20,909 bases of DNA from Deltaproteobacteria bacterium (GTDB taxonomy: Bacteria > Myxococcota > Myxococcia > SLRQ01), in NCBI GenBank assembly GCA_007128675.1, contig SKWY01000431.1:1-20909 (forward strand). Direction: 5' to 3'. The notes below the pieces were generated by a model. The model was not told where the DNA came from. It worked only from the letters and a program-made list of their open reading frames with translations, and searched no databases. Positions 1 to 7,113 of the stretch are shown one piece after another. Within the stretch, counting starts at the first letter, position 1. Every line of letters starts with the position of its first letter. The position numbers and the translations under genes are program-made.

Positions 1-2
1 AC

Positions 3-68
3 AAAGTCCGGCGACACATGAGGGAAGAGGGCGAGAACCTGAAGACGTTGCTCGAACAGCCTGCATGA
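3..68 (+). CDS. possible 3' end of an upstream gene (partial)
   Basis: An open frame enters from the left edge and runs 21 codons to a TGA at 66-68. The residues are charged and helix-like (…MREEGENLKTLLEQPA), which resembles a natural C-terminus more than random sequence. It is too short to assign a family. The adjoining sequence (70-145) looks non-coding. It could equally be a chance open frame. Confidence 0.25.
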   Translation, partial: KVRRHMREEGENLKTLLEQPA

Positions 69-186
69 GAGGCGTTAGGGCTGCGGCGCGGTAGCGCACG
101 AATCAATACGGATCACGCCGTCCGGTCACTGGCCGCGGAAGGTCCGAATGCACGGCAAGCTCAAGGAGAGTTCAAGCGAGTTCTCT

Positions 187-513
187 GGCGTCCCTGATCA
201 CTGACGCCTTCGCGGCAGACTCTCTTCTAGACATTTGCGAGAACTGAGATCTTCTTCGGTTTGGCCTGCCCGAATCGGACGCGGTGCGGAAAGCCTTACA
301 CACCAATCGAACGATCATGCCTATGCGGTTCGTTCTAGCGCCACTGCCGAAGATCTGCCGGAGGGCATCCTTCGCAGGGCAACAGGACAGCTTCCTGAAC
401 GTGATGGGAGAAGAGATGTGCTCAGGCGCATCAAGGAGTGCTGAATTTCGCTCTTCACCGATCGCGCCATCGTTTACCGGTCTCACCACGGGTTCAACCA
501 TTCCGAGGCGTGA
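187..513 (+). pseudogene. remnant of PEP synthase / pyruvate phosphate dikinase N-terminal domain
   Basis: Pieces in two frames together read as the conserved core of the PPDK_N (PEP/pyruvate-binding) domain. From 316 frame 1 reads HAYAVRSSATAEDLPEG. One extra G within 362-364 moves the match to frame 2, ASFAGQQDSFLNVMGEE. A base lost near 416-417 returns it to frame 1, VLRRIKEC, where TGA at 442-444 replaces the usual Trp, followed by SLFTDRAIVYR and HHGFNHSEA, then TGA at 511-513. In intact PpsA/PPDK this block reads VRSSATAED-(M/L)P-(D/E)ASFAGQQ, then a Trp/Phe-ASLF(T/N)DRAI-YR segment. Weaker upstream pieces (GVPD at 187, ITDAFAADSLL from 197, ESDAVRKAL near 265-290) fit the 'VPDGF…TTDAF' start of the domain but again need a shift. 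No phosphohistidine or PEP-binding C-terminal domains follow, so the fragment is dead and truncated. The enzyme would make PEP from pyruvate with ATP. Confidence 0.75.
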
Positions 514-543
514 GCGGGGCCCCAAGAATCGAATCAATCAAGA

Positions 544-572
544 TTGACGCAAAGTCGATTGTCGACTACGGT
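544..572 (+). promoter_or_regulatory. candidate promoter of the padR-TSUP pair
   Basis: TTGACG at 544-549 is five of six with the -35 consensus. A 17-base spacer follows, then TACGGT at 567-572, a weak -10. The start codon lies 22 bases further on, behind a good ribosome-binding site. The two palindromes described separately fill the spacer and cover the -10, so repressor binding there would block this promoter. The -10 match is poor, hence moderate confidence. Confidence 0.4.
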
Positions 573-579
573 AACCGTA
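553..579. promoter_or_regulatory. two adjacent perfect palindromes, candidate PadR operator
   Basis: AGTCGA-TTG-TCGACT (553-567) and TACGGT-A-ACCGTA (567-579) are both perfect inverted repeats and share base 567. They end 4 bases before the GGAGG ribosome-binding site of the PadR gene. PadR proteins are dimeric winged-helix repressors that commonly bind palindromes in their own promoter. Neither site matches the ATGT-N8-ACAT sequence known for some PadR proteins, so assigning them to this regulator is inference from position. Confidence 0.5.
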
Positions 580-594
580 ATTGGAGGCATCGTT

Positions 595-939
595 ATGAAG
601 GAACTCGAACGGGAGATCCTGCTTTCCTTCTGGAAGGTCCACATACTTCACCATGCAGAGTCTCACCCCGTCTTTGGCCAGTGGGTAATCCGCGAACTCC
701 GCCGTCATGGGTACGAAGTGAGCCCAGGCACCCTCTATCCCCTTCTGGCTCGAATGCAGGAGAGGGGCTGGCTGAAGCTCAAAGTGGATGCCTCAGCTGG
801 GCTGCGAGCACGCAAGGAGTACTCTCTTACCAAGAAGGGACGGAAGGTGCTCGAGGTGTTGCGAGGTCAGGTCGAGGAACTCTACCGAGAGGTCGTGCTG
901 GGAGAGGAAGAAGATAAGGAAACCCAAGGAACAGCGTGA
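595..939 (+). CDS. PadR-family transcriptional regulator
   Basis: A 114-aa DNA-binding repressor that is nearly all winged helix-turn-helix. The family hallmark is clear: SPGTLYPLL at residues 43-51 (recognition helix), followed by a wing (KVDASAGLRARKEYSLT) and a C-terminal helix LEVLRGQVEELYREVVL for dimerisation. The size fits the short PadR class (about 105-120 aa). The ATG at 595 is chosen over an in-frame upstream start at 544 because GGAGG (583-587) sits 7 bases before it and the upstream residues do not belong to the family. It is followed after 43 bases by a TSUP exporter gene on the same strand and preceded by two palindromes, so the simplest reading is a self-repressing regulator of that exporter. 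The ligand is unknown. The tail EEEDKETQGTA is acidic and probably disordered. Confidence 0.9.
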   Translation: MKELEREILLSFWKVHILHHAESHPVFGQWVIRELRRHGYEVSPGTLYPLLARMQERGWLKLKVDASAGLRARKEYSLTKKGRKVLEVLRGQVEELYREVVLGEEEDKETQGTA

Positions 940-982
940 GTGATGCACTCAACTTGGTGAGTCCCGAGGAGAGGTGGAATAG

Positions 983-1771
983 ATGGATTTCCTGTTCGTA
1001 GTGGTAGCGGCAGCCGGGGCCTCGGCGCTGACCATGTATTCCGGTTTCGGGCTTGGAACCATACTCCTGCCGGTCTTTGCGTTGTTCCTTCCCGTCGAGC
1101 TTGCAGTCGCGGCAACCGCATTGGTCCATGCAGCCAACAACGTGCTCAAGGTATCGCTACTCGGCAAGCTAGCCGATTTGAAGTTGGTGGTGTGGTTTGG
1201 TCTTCCAGCCATTGTCGCGGCCTTCGGCGGAGTCTACGTTCTCTCGCTTCTGGCAGACATTCCTGAACTCTGGACCTACTCGGTGCTGGGGCGGCAGGCA
1301 GTAGTTACACCGCTGAAACTGGCAATGGGCCTGCTCATGGCAGGATTTGCGCTGCTCGAGCTTCATCCGAAATTCGCAAGGCTGGAGTTCGACAAGCGAT
1401 ACCTTCCACTCGGTGGTGTTCTCTCCGGATTCTTTGGTGGCCTCTCAGGCCATCAAGGAGCACTACGGTCTGCTTTCTTGGCCAAGGTTGGAATTACGCC
1501 CCAGGCTTTCGTGGGCACTAACGCGATAATCGGCTTGATGGTGGATCTCGTAAGGCTGGCGGGTTACGGAGTAATCCTGTTTGGAGCACAGCTTGGGGAT
1601 CTCGTGCACAGCCGGGAAGGAGGGCTGGTGCTGGCTGGAGCGTTGGCTGCGTTCAGTGGAGTCGTAATCGGTAAGCGGGCTTTGCCGAAGATCACTATGG
1701 TCACGGTGCAGCGAATCACTGGCTCTCTCCTGATTCTCATTGCGCTGCTCCTTGGCAGCGGATTGATCTGA
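983..1771 (+). CDS. TSUP-family (TauE/SafE-like) membrane exporter
   Basis: A 262-aa inner-membrane protein with about 7-8 hydrophobic helices, the usual size for the TauE/SafE (TSUP) family. Family members move sulfite, sulfoacetate or other small organic anions, usually outward. The two inverted half-repeats typical of the family are visible: an N-terminal glycine-rich motif (YSGFGLGTILLPVFALFL, followed by VAATALVHAANN) and a central GGLSGHQGALRSAFL near residues 152-166, which is the most characteristic signature. The ATG at 983 follows GAGGAGAGG (966-974). It probably forms an operon with the PadR gene 43 bases upstream, which suggests induced export of a compound sensed by PadR. No sulfur-metabolism gene is nearby, so the substrate cannot be named. 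The gene ends convergently against the ABC operon. Confidence 0.9.
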   Translation: MDFLFVVVAAAGASALTMYSGFGLGTILLPVFALFLPVELAVAATALVHAANNVLKVSLLGKLADLKLVVWFGLPAIVAAFGGVYVLSLLADIPELWTYSVLGRQAVVTPLKLAMGLLMAGFALLELHPKFARLEFDKRYLPLGGVLSGFFGGLSGHQGALRSAFLAKVGITPQAFVGTNAIIGLMVDLVRLAGYGVILFGAQLGDLVHSREGGLVLAGALAAFSGVVIGKRALPKITMVTVQRITGSLLILIALLLGSGLI

Positions 1772-1779
1772 CATACCAA

Positions 1780-1792
1780 GCGGCCTTGCCGC
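1780..1792. terminator. hairpin between convergent genes, possible terminator
   Basis: GCGGC-CTT-GCCGC lies in the 38-base gap between the exporter stop (1771) and the ABC permease stop (1810), the right place for a shared terminator. There is no T-run on either side, so it is not a classical intrinsic terminator. The same 13 bases recur inside the hairpin at 20880-20896. A second perfect stem, CGCTGC-TCCTTG-GCAGCG (1743-1760), lies inside the end of the exporter gene. Confidence 0.35.
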
Positions 1793-1809
1793 GGCTCGCC
1801 CTCAACCGC

Positions 1810-2874
1810 CTACCGTGCGGCCATCTGGGCAAGCATCTTGCGAGACAGAGCGATTATCAGCGGAAGCAGAGCGGCTGCAATCAGAAGCGCCACTCCGAGC
1901 TCGATCCAGACCGCCGACAGGTTCTTCCCCATGATGGAGACTTGCCAGACAGGCTCTATGATCCAGTAGAGCGGAAAGAGCTTCGCTATCCACTGCGGCC
2001 AGCTCGGGAAGAGGTAGAAGAGCACCGGTGCGAAGAGCACGATGCCGAACCCCTTGATGAGGCCAAAGAGCATCGTCGAGTCCTTGGCGATCACGCCCAC
2101 CAAGAGCCCCAGCATGGAAGTCAAGCCGGCGGCTACCATGACGACGATCACGACATCGAGTGGCCGAGGACCCATCGCTCCGTTGAGAATGAGCGTCACT
2201 AGGCTCATCGCCGAGGCCAGAAGAAGACCAAGGCTCCATTTCGCCACGAGAACCTCGCTCGCCTTGGCCGGGGTCACCAGCATTCCCATCAGCGTCCCTT
2301 GCTCCTTCTCCTCCACCAGGCTGGCGCCCGGAACGAATATGCCCGCCATGGCGAGCGCATAGAAGACGATGATGGGCACCAGCCGCAGCGCGAGAGGGAC
2401 TCCTTCGTCGCCGAAGCCAACAAGCTCTACCTTCACCGGAGCCGGGCTTCCCTCGATCTCGCGCACCAGATCCGCGGTGGTCACCGCGAGAACGATCCGG
2501 TTGGCTGCGTGACTCTCTCCTCCGATGTGGAATCGAAGGAGCGGACGTGAACCGTCACGCACGGCGTCGTCGAAGCCCGCCGGGAGGATGAGCCCTGCGT
2601 CGAAGTCATTCGCCGCGACCCCGCGCAGCAGCCCGTCCTCGTCATCCAGAACAGTCAGCTTGATACCGCGCATGTGGGCAACCGCCGAGGTGATCTCCGA
2701 CGCCCCCTCATCGACAATTGCCAGCCTGGGCTGGGGGGCGAAGAGAGAGCCGAAGGCGAACTGGAAGAGCAAGGTCAGGGCGACCGGTAGGAGCAGCGTG
2801 TAATAGAAGAAAGGGGAGCGTGGCCCGAGCGCGAACTCCTTCTTCAGGATCCGAAGCGTGCGCGAAAGGCTCAT
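1810..2874 (-). CDS. ABC-2 type transporter permease (distal subunit)
   Basis: A 354-aa membrane subunit of the ABC2_membrane_3 type. One hydrophobic helix near residues 21-45 (PFFYYTLLLPVALTLLFQFA) is followed by an extracytoplasmic domain of about 120 residues. Five or six C-terminal helices start at LVPIIVFYALAMAGIFVPG. The cytoplasmic motif EEKEQGTLMGMLVTPAKASE, typical of this family (E…GT…L..TP), couples to the ATPase. The ATG at 2874 overlaps the upstream permease's TGA (ATGA). A longer in-frame reading up to 3042 is rejected because it would lie inside the other permease gene and begins with non-membrane sequence. It pairs with the neighbouring permease to form a heterodimeric exporter. 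Related systems move drugs, lipids, sodium or peptides; the cargo here is unknown. Confidence 0.88.
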   Translation of the reverse strand: MSLSRTLRILKKEFALGPRSPFFYYTLLLPVALTLLFQFAFGSLFAPQPRLAIVDEGASEITSAVAHMRGIKLTVLDDEDGLLRGVAANDFDAGLILPAGFDDAVRDGSRPLLRFHIGGESHAANRIVLAVTTADLVREIEGSPAPVKVELVGFGDEGVPLALRLVPIIVFYALAMAGIFVPGASLVEEKEQGTLMGMLVTPAKASEVLVAKWSLGLLLASAMSLVTLILNGAMGPRPLDVVIVVMVAAGLTSMLGLLVGVIAKDSTMLFGLIKGFGIVLFAPVLFYLFPSWPQWIAKLFPLYWIIEPVWQVSIMGKNLSAVWIELGVALLIAAALLPLIIALSRKMLAQMAAR

Positions 2875-4118
2875 AGCGACTCTACCTTCCTCTTCAGCAC
2901 GAAGAGACCGGCTCCAAAGAGCACAGCCACCCAGCCAAGGCCGCCCAGAAGCCAGGGCCAGAGAGTTGCCCAGGTCGCCTCGTAGATCGTCGCCTCCACC
3001 AAGGCGTGGAGCACTGGATAGGTGGGCAGCGCCTTGACCCAAGCCGCGGCCGAACCGGGAAAGAGCACTGAGAAAGCCGGGATGATGAGCGGAACGGTGA
3101 AGAGCATCGCAAGAAAGATCTGGCCCAGAAAGTCCTTTCCGGCCGAGCCTACGACCATCGAGACCCCGGTGAACATCATGGCTCCGATGAAGACCGCGGC
3201 GACGAGAAGCGACCAGTTGGTGGCGGTGAAGGCTCCCACCAGGCCAAGAACGATCAGCCCCTGAAATAGCGCCAGCGCCGTGCCGAAGATCGACTTGGAC
3301 GCGAGGAAGTCGAAGACGCGGGCCGGCGTGACCATGATAGCGGTCACCGTGCGCTGGAGGACCTCCACCGAGATGAGCGACGCCATGGCGAACGTCTCGA
3401 TCAATAGGATCATGAACGCGAGCATGGGCACTAGTTTCTGGCGCACCGAAACTTGCCTCCCCGCTCGGTCGACGCCAAGGATTATGGTGTCCTCCTCCGG
3501 CAGGGCTACTGGAAGCTCTCTGCCCGCCAGTTGATAGGCTGCCTCGCGAACGAAGCTTCGCATTGCCCCTCGGATCTGGGGCGGCACCGTAGCATCCGAG
3601 TACACCGTGACAACCGTGTCCTGTTGGCCCGAGGCCACGCGGGAAATGAAACCCCTTGGCAGGGCGATGCCTACGCCGACAGTTACGCGCCGGGCACCTG
3701 TGGGCTTCTCTTGTCCAGCCTCGCGGTCGCGAAGTATGAGGCGCCCATCATCGGTGCGCCAAACCTCGAGCTTGCCCTCGATCACGGCCGACAGATCCTC
3801 TTCCCTCTCGAGCTCGACCAGATCGAGCCCCTCGTCTCCGGCGCTGAGGCCGGCCCGCTGAAGCTCCTCAATCTGCTCGGGTGCCATCCCCATCGCCGTG
3901 AAGACCTCCGTGCCCTCTTCGATGATGGTCTGCAAGGGCGGCGAGATGCCCAGGGTGATCGACTCATCGACCCTGTCGGGCATCAGCCAAAACGCCGCCA
4001 CCACGAAAACCAACGTGAGCACAGTGAGAAAGAGGTAGAGCTTGTCGCGGGAGTAGGCGATGAGCTCCTTCTTCAGAAGAGCGGCGATGATCGATCCTCG
4101 ACCGGGCGTCTTCATCAC
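2871..4118 (-). CDS. ABC-2 type transporter permease (proximal subunit)
   Basis: A membrane subunit of about 415 aa with the same plan as its partner. One N-terminal helix (LYLFLTVLTLVFVVAAFWLM, about residues 27-46) precedes a large polar outer domain of about 185 residues. A C-terminal bundle of five or six helices begins at LVPMLAFMILLIETFAMASL. The coupling segment SVEVLQRTVTAIMVTPARVF is the usual E…T…L..TPA pattern in diverged form. The start is GTG at 4118, overlapping the ATPase stop, or the ATG immediately after it at 4115; both give translational coupling. The large outer domain is longer than in simple DrrB-like exporters and is closer to the NatB/YhbR-style permeases with an external loop. 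It needs the ATPase encoded directly upstream. Confidence 0.88.
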   Translation of the reverse strand: MMKTPGRGSIIAALLKKELIAYSRDKLYLFLTVLTLVFVVAAFWLMPDRVDESITLGISPPLQTIIEEGTEVFTAMGMAPEQIEELQRAGLSAGDEGLDLVELEREEDLSAVIEGKLEVWRTDDGRLILRDREAGQEKPTGARRVTVGVGIALPRGFISRVASGQQDTVVTVYSDATVPPQIRGAMRSFVREAAYQLAGRELPVALPEEDTIILGVDRAGRQVSVRQKLVPMLAFMILLIETFAMASLISVEVLQRTVTAIMVTPARVFDFLASKSIFGTALALFQGLIVLGLVGAFTATNWSLLVAAVFIGAMMFTGVSMVVGSAGKDFLGQIFLAMLFTVPLIIPAFSVLFPGSAAAWVKALPTYPVLHALVEATIYEATWATLWPWLLGGLGWVAVLFGAGLFVLKRKVESL

Positions 4119-4975
4119 TCCAGCCCTCTTCCGGTCAGAGCGATGAAGATCGCCTCGAGAGAGGCTTCTTCGGTGTGGATGGTCATCAGATCCTTGGATG
4201 CGGCAAGCTTTGCGATGCGGTCGGATGCTCCATCCTCGTCGAGCACGATCCGTTCCTCACGCACGTCGTCACCTTCGCGCAGGCGGACCTTCACTGAACG
4301 GGTGCCGTGCTCGAGCTTGAGGTTCTCAGCGGTGTCTAGCGCCACGATCTCTCCGCCGTTGATGAAGGCCACTCGGTCCGAGAGTTCGTCGGCCTCGTGC
4401 ATGTCGTGGGTGGTGAGCAGGACCGCTGCCCCGCGTTCCGCCTCCTCCTTGATGGTCTTGCGAATCGAGGCGGCTGTCACCGGATCCAGCCCGTCGGTGG
4501 GCTCATCGAGGAAGAGGACCCTCGGCTGATTGATGAAGGCTCGGGAGATCATCATCCGCTGCCGCATCCCTTTCGAGTATGTGTGCACGCGGTCCTTTGC
4601 GCGATCAGCGAGGCCGACCCGTCTCAGTACTCCCATGGAGTCAGGCTTCTTGATGCCAAAGAGTGAGGCGAAGAAGTTGAGGTTCTCGAGCCCGGACATA
4701 TTGAGGTAGAGATTCTTCTCCTCGAAACAGACCCCTATCTGGGCCTGCAAGATTGGATCGTCGTGGCCAATCTCTCGGTCGAGAATCCGCGCTGTGCCTC
4801 TCTTCGGGTTCAGCTGGCCGGTGAGTATCTTGATCGTCGTCGACTTGCCTGCGCCGTTGGGTCCGAGGAAGCCTAAGATTTCGCCCGGCATCACCTGGAA
4901 GCTGACATCCTTTACCGCCTCGATGTTGCCGTAGGAGTAGCACAGCCCTTCAACCACTATCGCAGGCTCGGTCAT
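4115..4975 (-). CDS. ABC transporter ATP-binding protein
   Basis: A 286-aa ATPase of the DrrA/NatA (ABC-2 exporter) class. Walker A is GPNGAGKST at 38-46, the signature is an atypical YSKGM at 133-137 (in place of LSGGQ), Walker B is VLFLDEP at 153-159, the D-loop is GLDP at 162-165 and the switch His is in TTHDM at about 190. The Q-loop region reads IGVCFEEKNLY, with Glu where Gln is usual. Residues after about 225 form the C-terminal extension common to this class (…EEASLEAIFIALTGRGLE). The ATG at 4975 overlaps the regulator's TGA by four bases, and the gene overlaps the next permease start in the same way. It powers the two permeases. Confidence 0.95.
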   Translation of the reverse strand: MTEPAIVVEGLCYSYGNIEAVKDVSFQVMPGEILGFLGPNGAGKSTTIKILTGQLNPKRGTARILDREIGHDDPILQAQIGVCFEEKNLYLNMSGLENLNFFASLFGIKKPDSMGVLRRVGLADRAKDRVHTYSKGMRQRMMISRAFINQPRVLFLDEPTDGLDPVTAASIRKTIKEEAERGAAVLLTTHDMHEADELSDRVAFINGGEIVALDTAENLKLEHGTRSVKVRLREGDDVREERIVLDEDGASDRIAKLAASKDLMTIHTEEASLEAIFIALTGRGLE

Positions 4976-5442
4976 CGGCTCTTCCTCCTGTTCCAGCGCT
5001 TCATCATCTCGGCCAGCTCCTTCTCGAAGAAGGCGTAGATCTCGTGCATCTCCCGAATCCGCTCCTTGGCCTCCTCGCTCTTCACCATCTCTAGCGCTTG
5101 CTCGGTGACCTCCCGAATGTACGAGGTTGCGGCAAACTTACGATTGAGGATGTCGGTCCAGCTTCCCTTGACGATACGGTAGTGGGCCTGACGCGAACCC
5201 CGCATGCGATAGCGCTCGACGAGATTGGTGCCGATGAGAAACTGCATTGCCGTCGTTATCGACGCCTTGCTGATCCCTAGTGACTCAATCAGCTCGTTGG
5301 TAGAGGCTCCTTCGCCCTCGACTAGGGTGAGGGCCGCGTAGACCTTTGCGATGCCGTGTGGAAACCCCGCCGCCTCGAGCACGCGTGCCAGGTCATCGAG
5401 CATCTTTTCATCCTCTTTCTTGCGCTTCGTGCCTTTAGGCAT
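4972..5442 (-). CDS. GbsR/MarR-like winged-helix transcriptional regulator
   Basis: A 156-aa regulator, first gene of the ABC operon. Its winged helix covers roughly residues 40-92: ASTNELIESLGISKASITTA is the helix-turn-helix, followed by a wing with basic residues (ERYRMRGSRQAHYRIV). Flanking helices (an N-terminal amphipathic helix and the C-terminal EEAKERIREMHEIYAFFEKELAEM) give the dimer interface, as in GbsR-type MarR relatives. The ATG at 5442 has a strong AGGAGGGAG ribosome site just upstream (minus-strand reading of 5445-5454). The gene is fused by overlaps to an ABC exporter, the common arrangement where the regulator senses the exported compound. The upstream inverted repeat at 5493-5508 is its likely operator. 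Confidence 0.85.
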   Translation of the reverse strand: MPKGTKRKKEDEKMLDDLARVLEAAGFPHGIAKVYAALTLVEGEGASTNELIESLGISKASITTAMQFLIGTNLVERYRMRGSRQAHYRIVKGSWTDILNRKFAATSYIREVTEQALEMVKSEEAKERIREMHEIYAFFEKELAEMMKRWNRRKSR

Positions 5443-5486
5443 CTGCTCCCTCCTAGCGTCCTCCAGTTCTCGGATTTCGAATGGCT

Positions 5487-5516
5487 ATATTGTTCAGAAA
5501 ATACTGAAAGTTTCAA
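5487..5516 (-). promoter_or_regulatory. candidate promoter and operator of the GbsR-ABC operon
   Basis: On the minus strand TTGAAA (5516-5511) could serve as -35, with AT-rich CAATAT (5492-5487) 18 bases away as a weak -10. Between them lies a perfect inverted repeat, TTCAG-TATTTT-CTGAA (5508-5493). A smaller one, GAAA-C-TTTC, overlaps its upstream arm and the -35 (5514-5506). Placement of a palindrome inside the spacer is the classical layout for MarR-type self-repression. The AT-richness stands out from the GC-rich surroundings. Confidence 0.45.
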
Positions 5517-5528
5517 GAAGCATGCTTC
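5517..5528. repeat. 12-bp perfect palindrome beside the operon promoter
   Basis: GAAGCATGCTTC is self-complementary without a spacer and abuts the presumed -35 of the GbsR-ABC operon on its upstream side. It could be a second regulator or activator site. It is short enough that chance is possible. Confidence 0.4.
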
Positions 5529-5531
5529 GAG

Positions 5532-5735
5532 ATGACCTTCCGGATCCGGTTCTGGTTTGGCCTGCTCCTCCGAACCAAGGCGGGGTGGAGGTCTACTTCA
5601 CCGGGGTCGCTGGACATGCGGTTCTACGTCTTGGGCCCGGCGATCCGTGGTGGGCGGAATTGGGCTGCTTCCAGGAAGGTGCCTGTACAAGAGACTGCAG
5701 CAGGCGGCTCGTGGAGGAGTCACCGACGGTCATGA
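5532..5735 (+). pseudogene. possible degraded N-terminus of a thioesterase-like gene (weak)
   Basis: This 277-base gap between the GbsR promoter and the glycosyltransferase stop has one open frame of 67 codons. Its first 36 residues (MTFRIRFWFGLLLRTKAGWR…, then SPGSLDMRFYVLGPAI) loosely recall the start of FadM/Them6-like acyl-CoA thioesterases (membrane-near helix, then 'L.FRV.P.DLD'). The catalytic continuation (DLN.HMNNG) is not found in any frame. The ribosome site is poor and the end runs into the antisense glycosyltransferase gene. It may be only a chance open frame. Confidence 0.15.
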
Positions 5736-6928
5736 GGTGCAAGGTCCTTCCAGGCCCGCCCGTAGCGCCGCCCCGCCTTCAGCTCGTCGTTGGGATAGAA
5801 GGTCCCTCGCCAGATGATACCCCCACGTTTGACTCCCAGCACCCCAGAGCGGACCATCGAGTAGCAGAAGATGAAAGTGGCGATGGGAAAGAGGACTAGG
5901 TTCCACGAAGCTCTGCCCCACATTCGGTTGGGGACCAGCATCGCCGCAAGCGCCACTACCAAGGCCGGTAGTACGAAGATGAGATCCAAGGGACTTCGGA
6001 CGGCTGCCAGCGCGATCAAGGGTGAGAGTTCCAAGATCAGCGTCGCCACCGCCACGAGTGAGAGACGGGCGAGGTTGAAGTTGCCGATGGAGGTGTAGGT
6101 GGCGCGCTCGGCGCTGCGGAGCGAATCGCCGATGCTAGAGTGGAACTCGATATCCATGAGGTCACGGCCGTTGAGCACCGTCTGCCTGGCTCCACAGGCT
6201 TTGAGCATTTGCCCGAGAGCGAGATCGTCTCCGACTTCCATGCGGATGTATTCCAGGCCGGGAGTCTTCTCGAGGGCCGAGCGCCTGACCAGATTGAAGG
6301 CGCCGATACCCACTCCCACCGCCGATCTGGGATCCTCGATCGCCCAGATCCGGAAGTTCAGGGCGACGAGGCGAAGAAAGATGGAGGTGAGGCAATCGAG
6401 GACAGGATGCACAGGGCGAAGGCCAGGCAGTATCGCGCAGTGGTCGAAGCCATGGCTCTCACAGTAGGCCACCGCGCGTCGAAGCACTCCCTTGTGAAAC
6501 GAAACATCGCCATCGCTGAAAAGGACCCATTCGCCGCTTGCCTGCTCCAGCCCCTCTTTCAGGGCATTGACCTTCCCAAGCCAACCTTTGGGCAGCTCGG
6601 TGATGTGCCGGACCTTCACAGTCGGGTGGGCGGCCGCGAGGCGACCCGCGATCTCTGGGGTGGAGTCGGTCGATCGATCCTCCACCAGTATGATCTCCAG
6701 CTCCGGATAGTCCTCCTCGAAACGGCTCGCCACCGCCGCCTCCAGCGACCGTTCTTCGTTGCACGCGGTGATGATGATCGACACTCGCGGCCACTTTTCC
6801 AGCTCTTCGAGCGGGAGGCTGACCAGAACCGGGACCCGTCGAGCCACCCTCACGAGGATGAGGAGCTGTGCTCCGAAGTAGAGGAGCGCAATCCCAGAGA
6901 AGACGATCGCCGTGAGGTTGAATGACAT
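5720..6928 (-). CDS. membrane glycosyltransferase, family 2 (HpnB/CrtQ-like)
   Basis: A 402-aa inner-membrane GT2 enzyme transferring a sugar from a nucleotide-sugar to an unidentified acceptor. An N-terminal helix (residues 4-26) anchors it. The GT-A fold follows: VSIIITACNEE (49-59), VEDRSTDST (82-90) and the metal-binding DGD at 139-141. The family's LPKGWLGKVNAL block lies near 113-124, and GDD (233-235) is the likely catalytic-base region. Three or four C-terminal helices (LSLVAVATLILELSPLIALAA… and later segments) form a membrane platform. The LPxGWxGK block and overall plan resemble the hopene-associated glycosyltransferases, but no hopanoid genes are visible, so the symbol is withheld. 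ATG 6928 is preferred to an upstream TTG at 6946; neither has a clear ribosome site. It is divergent from the LuxR gene. Confidence 0.88.
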   Translation of the reverse strand: MSFNLTAIVFSGIALLYFGAQLLILVRVARRVPVLVSLPLEELEKWPRVSIIITACNEERSLEAAVASRFEEDYPELEIILVEDRSTDSTPEIAGRLAAAHPTVKVRHITELPKGWLGKVNALKEGLEQASGEWVLFSDGDVSFHKGVLRRAVAYCESHGFDHCAILPGLRPVHPVLDCLTSIFLRLVALNFRIWAIEDPRSAVGVGIGAFNLVRRSALEKTPGLEYIRMEVGDDLALGQMLKACGARQTVLNGRDLMDIEFHSSIGDSLRSAERATYTSIGNFNLARLSLVAVATLILELSPLIALAAVRSPLDLIFVLPALVVALAAMLVPNRMWGRASWNLVLFPIATFIFCYSMVRSGVLGVKRGGIIWRGTFYPNDELKAGRRYGRAWKDLAPHDRR

Positions 6929-7113
6929 GGCACAAGAATAGGCCAAGCGATGTCTAAATCTGAAATCCCGGACTGGGGGCCGGCGGAGCGCAGTACCGAG
7001 GCAAGGCCCTCATTGCTCTCATGACCTCTTCCTCCCCTCCACTCTCGCCGCTCGTCAAGATGAGCCTCGGAAATCAGCCTGGCACAATGTCGTTCTCCCA
7101 GGTCTATCATCTC

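Noticed and set aside
1802..2239. 145-codon minus-strand frame inside the second ABC permease
   Set aside because: It is an out-of-frame shadow of the permease on the same strand, lacking hydrophobic segments.
3453..4529. 358-codon open frame on the plus strand
   Set aside because: It is antisense to the ABC permease and ATPase genes. Its residues are Arg/Ser/Pro-rich without domains, and the opposite strand has clear Walker motifs.
5351..5899. 182-codon plus-strand frame
   Set aside because: It runs antisense through the GbsR-like gene, the promoter and the glycosyltransferase end. The Ser/Pro-rich composition is typical of a shadow.
6140..6925. 261-codon open frame on the plus strand
   Set aside because: It is a mirror of the glycosyltransferase gene. 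There is no family pattern and no ribosome site.
7078..7102. lux box (CCTGG-N15-CCAGG)
   Set aside because: The 25-base span and arm sequence do not fit the 20-bp CTGT/ACAG-type lux box. It is kept only as an unremarkable inverted repeat.
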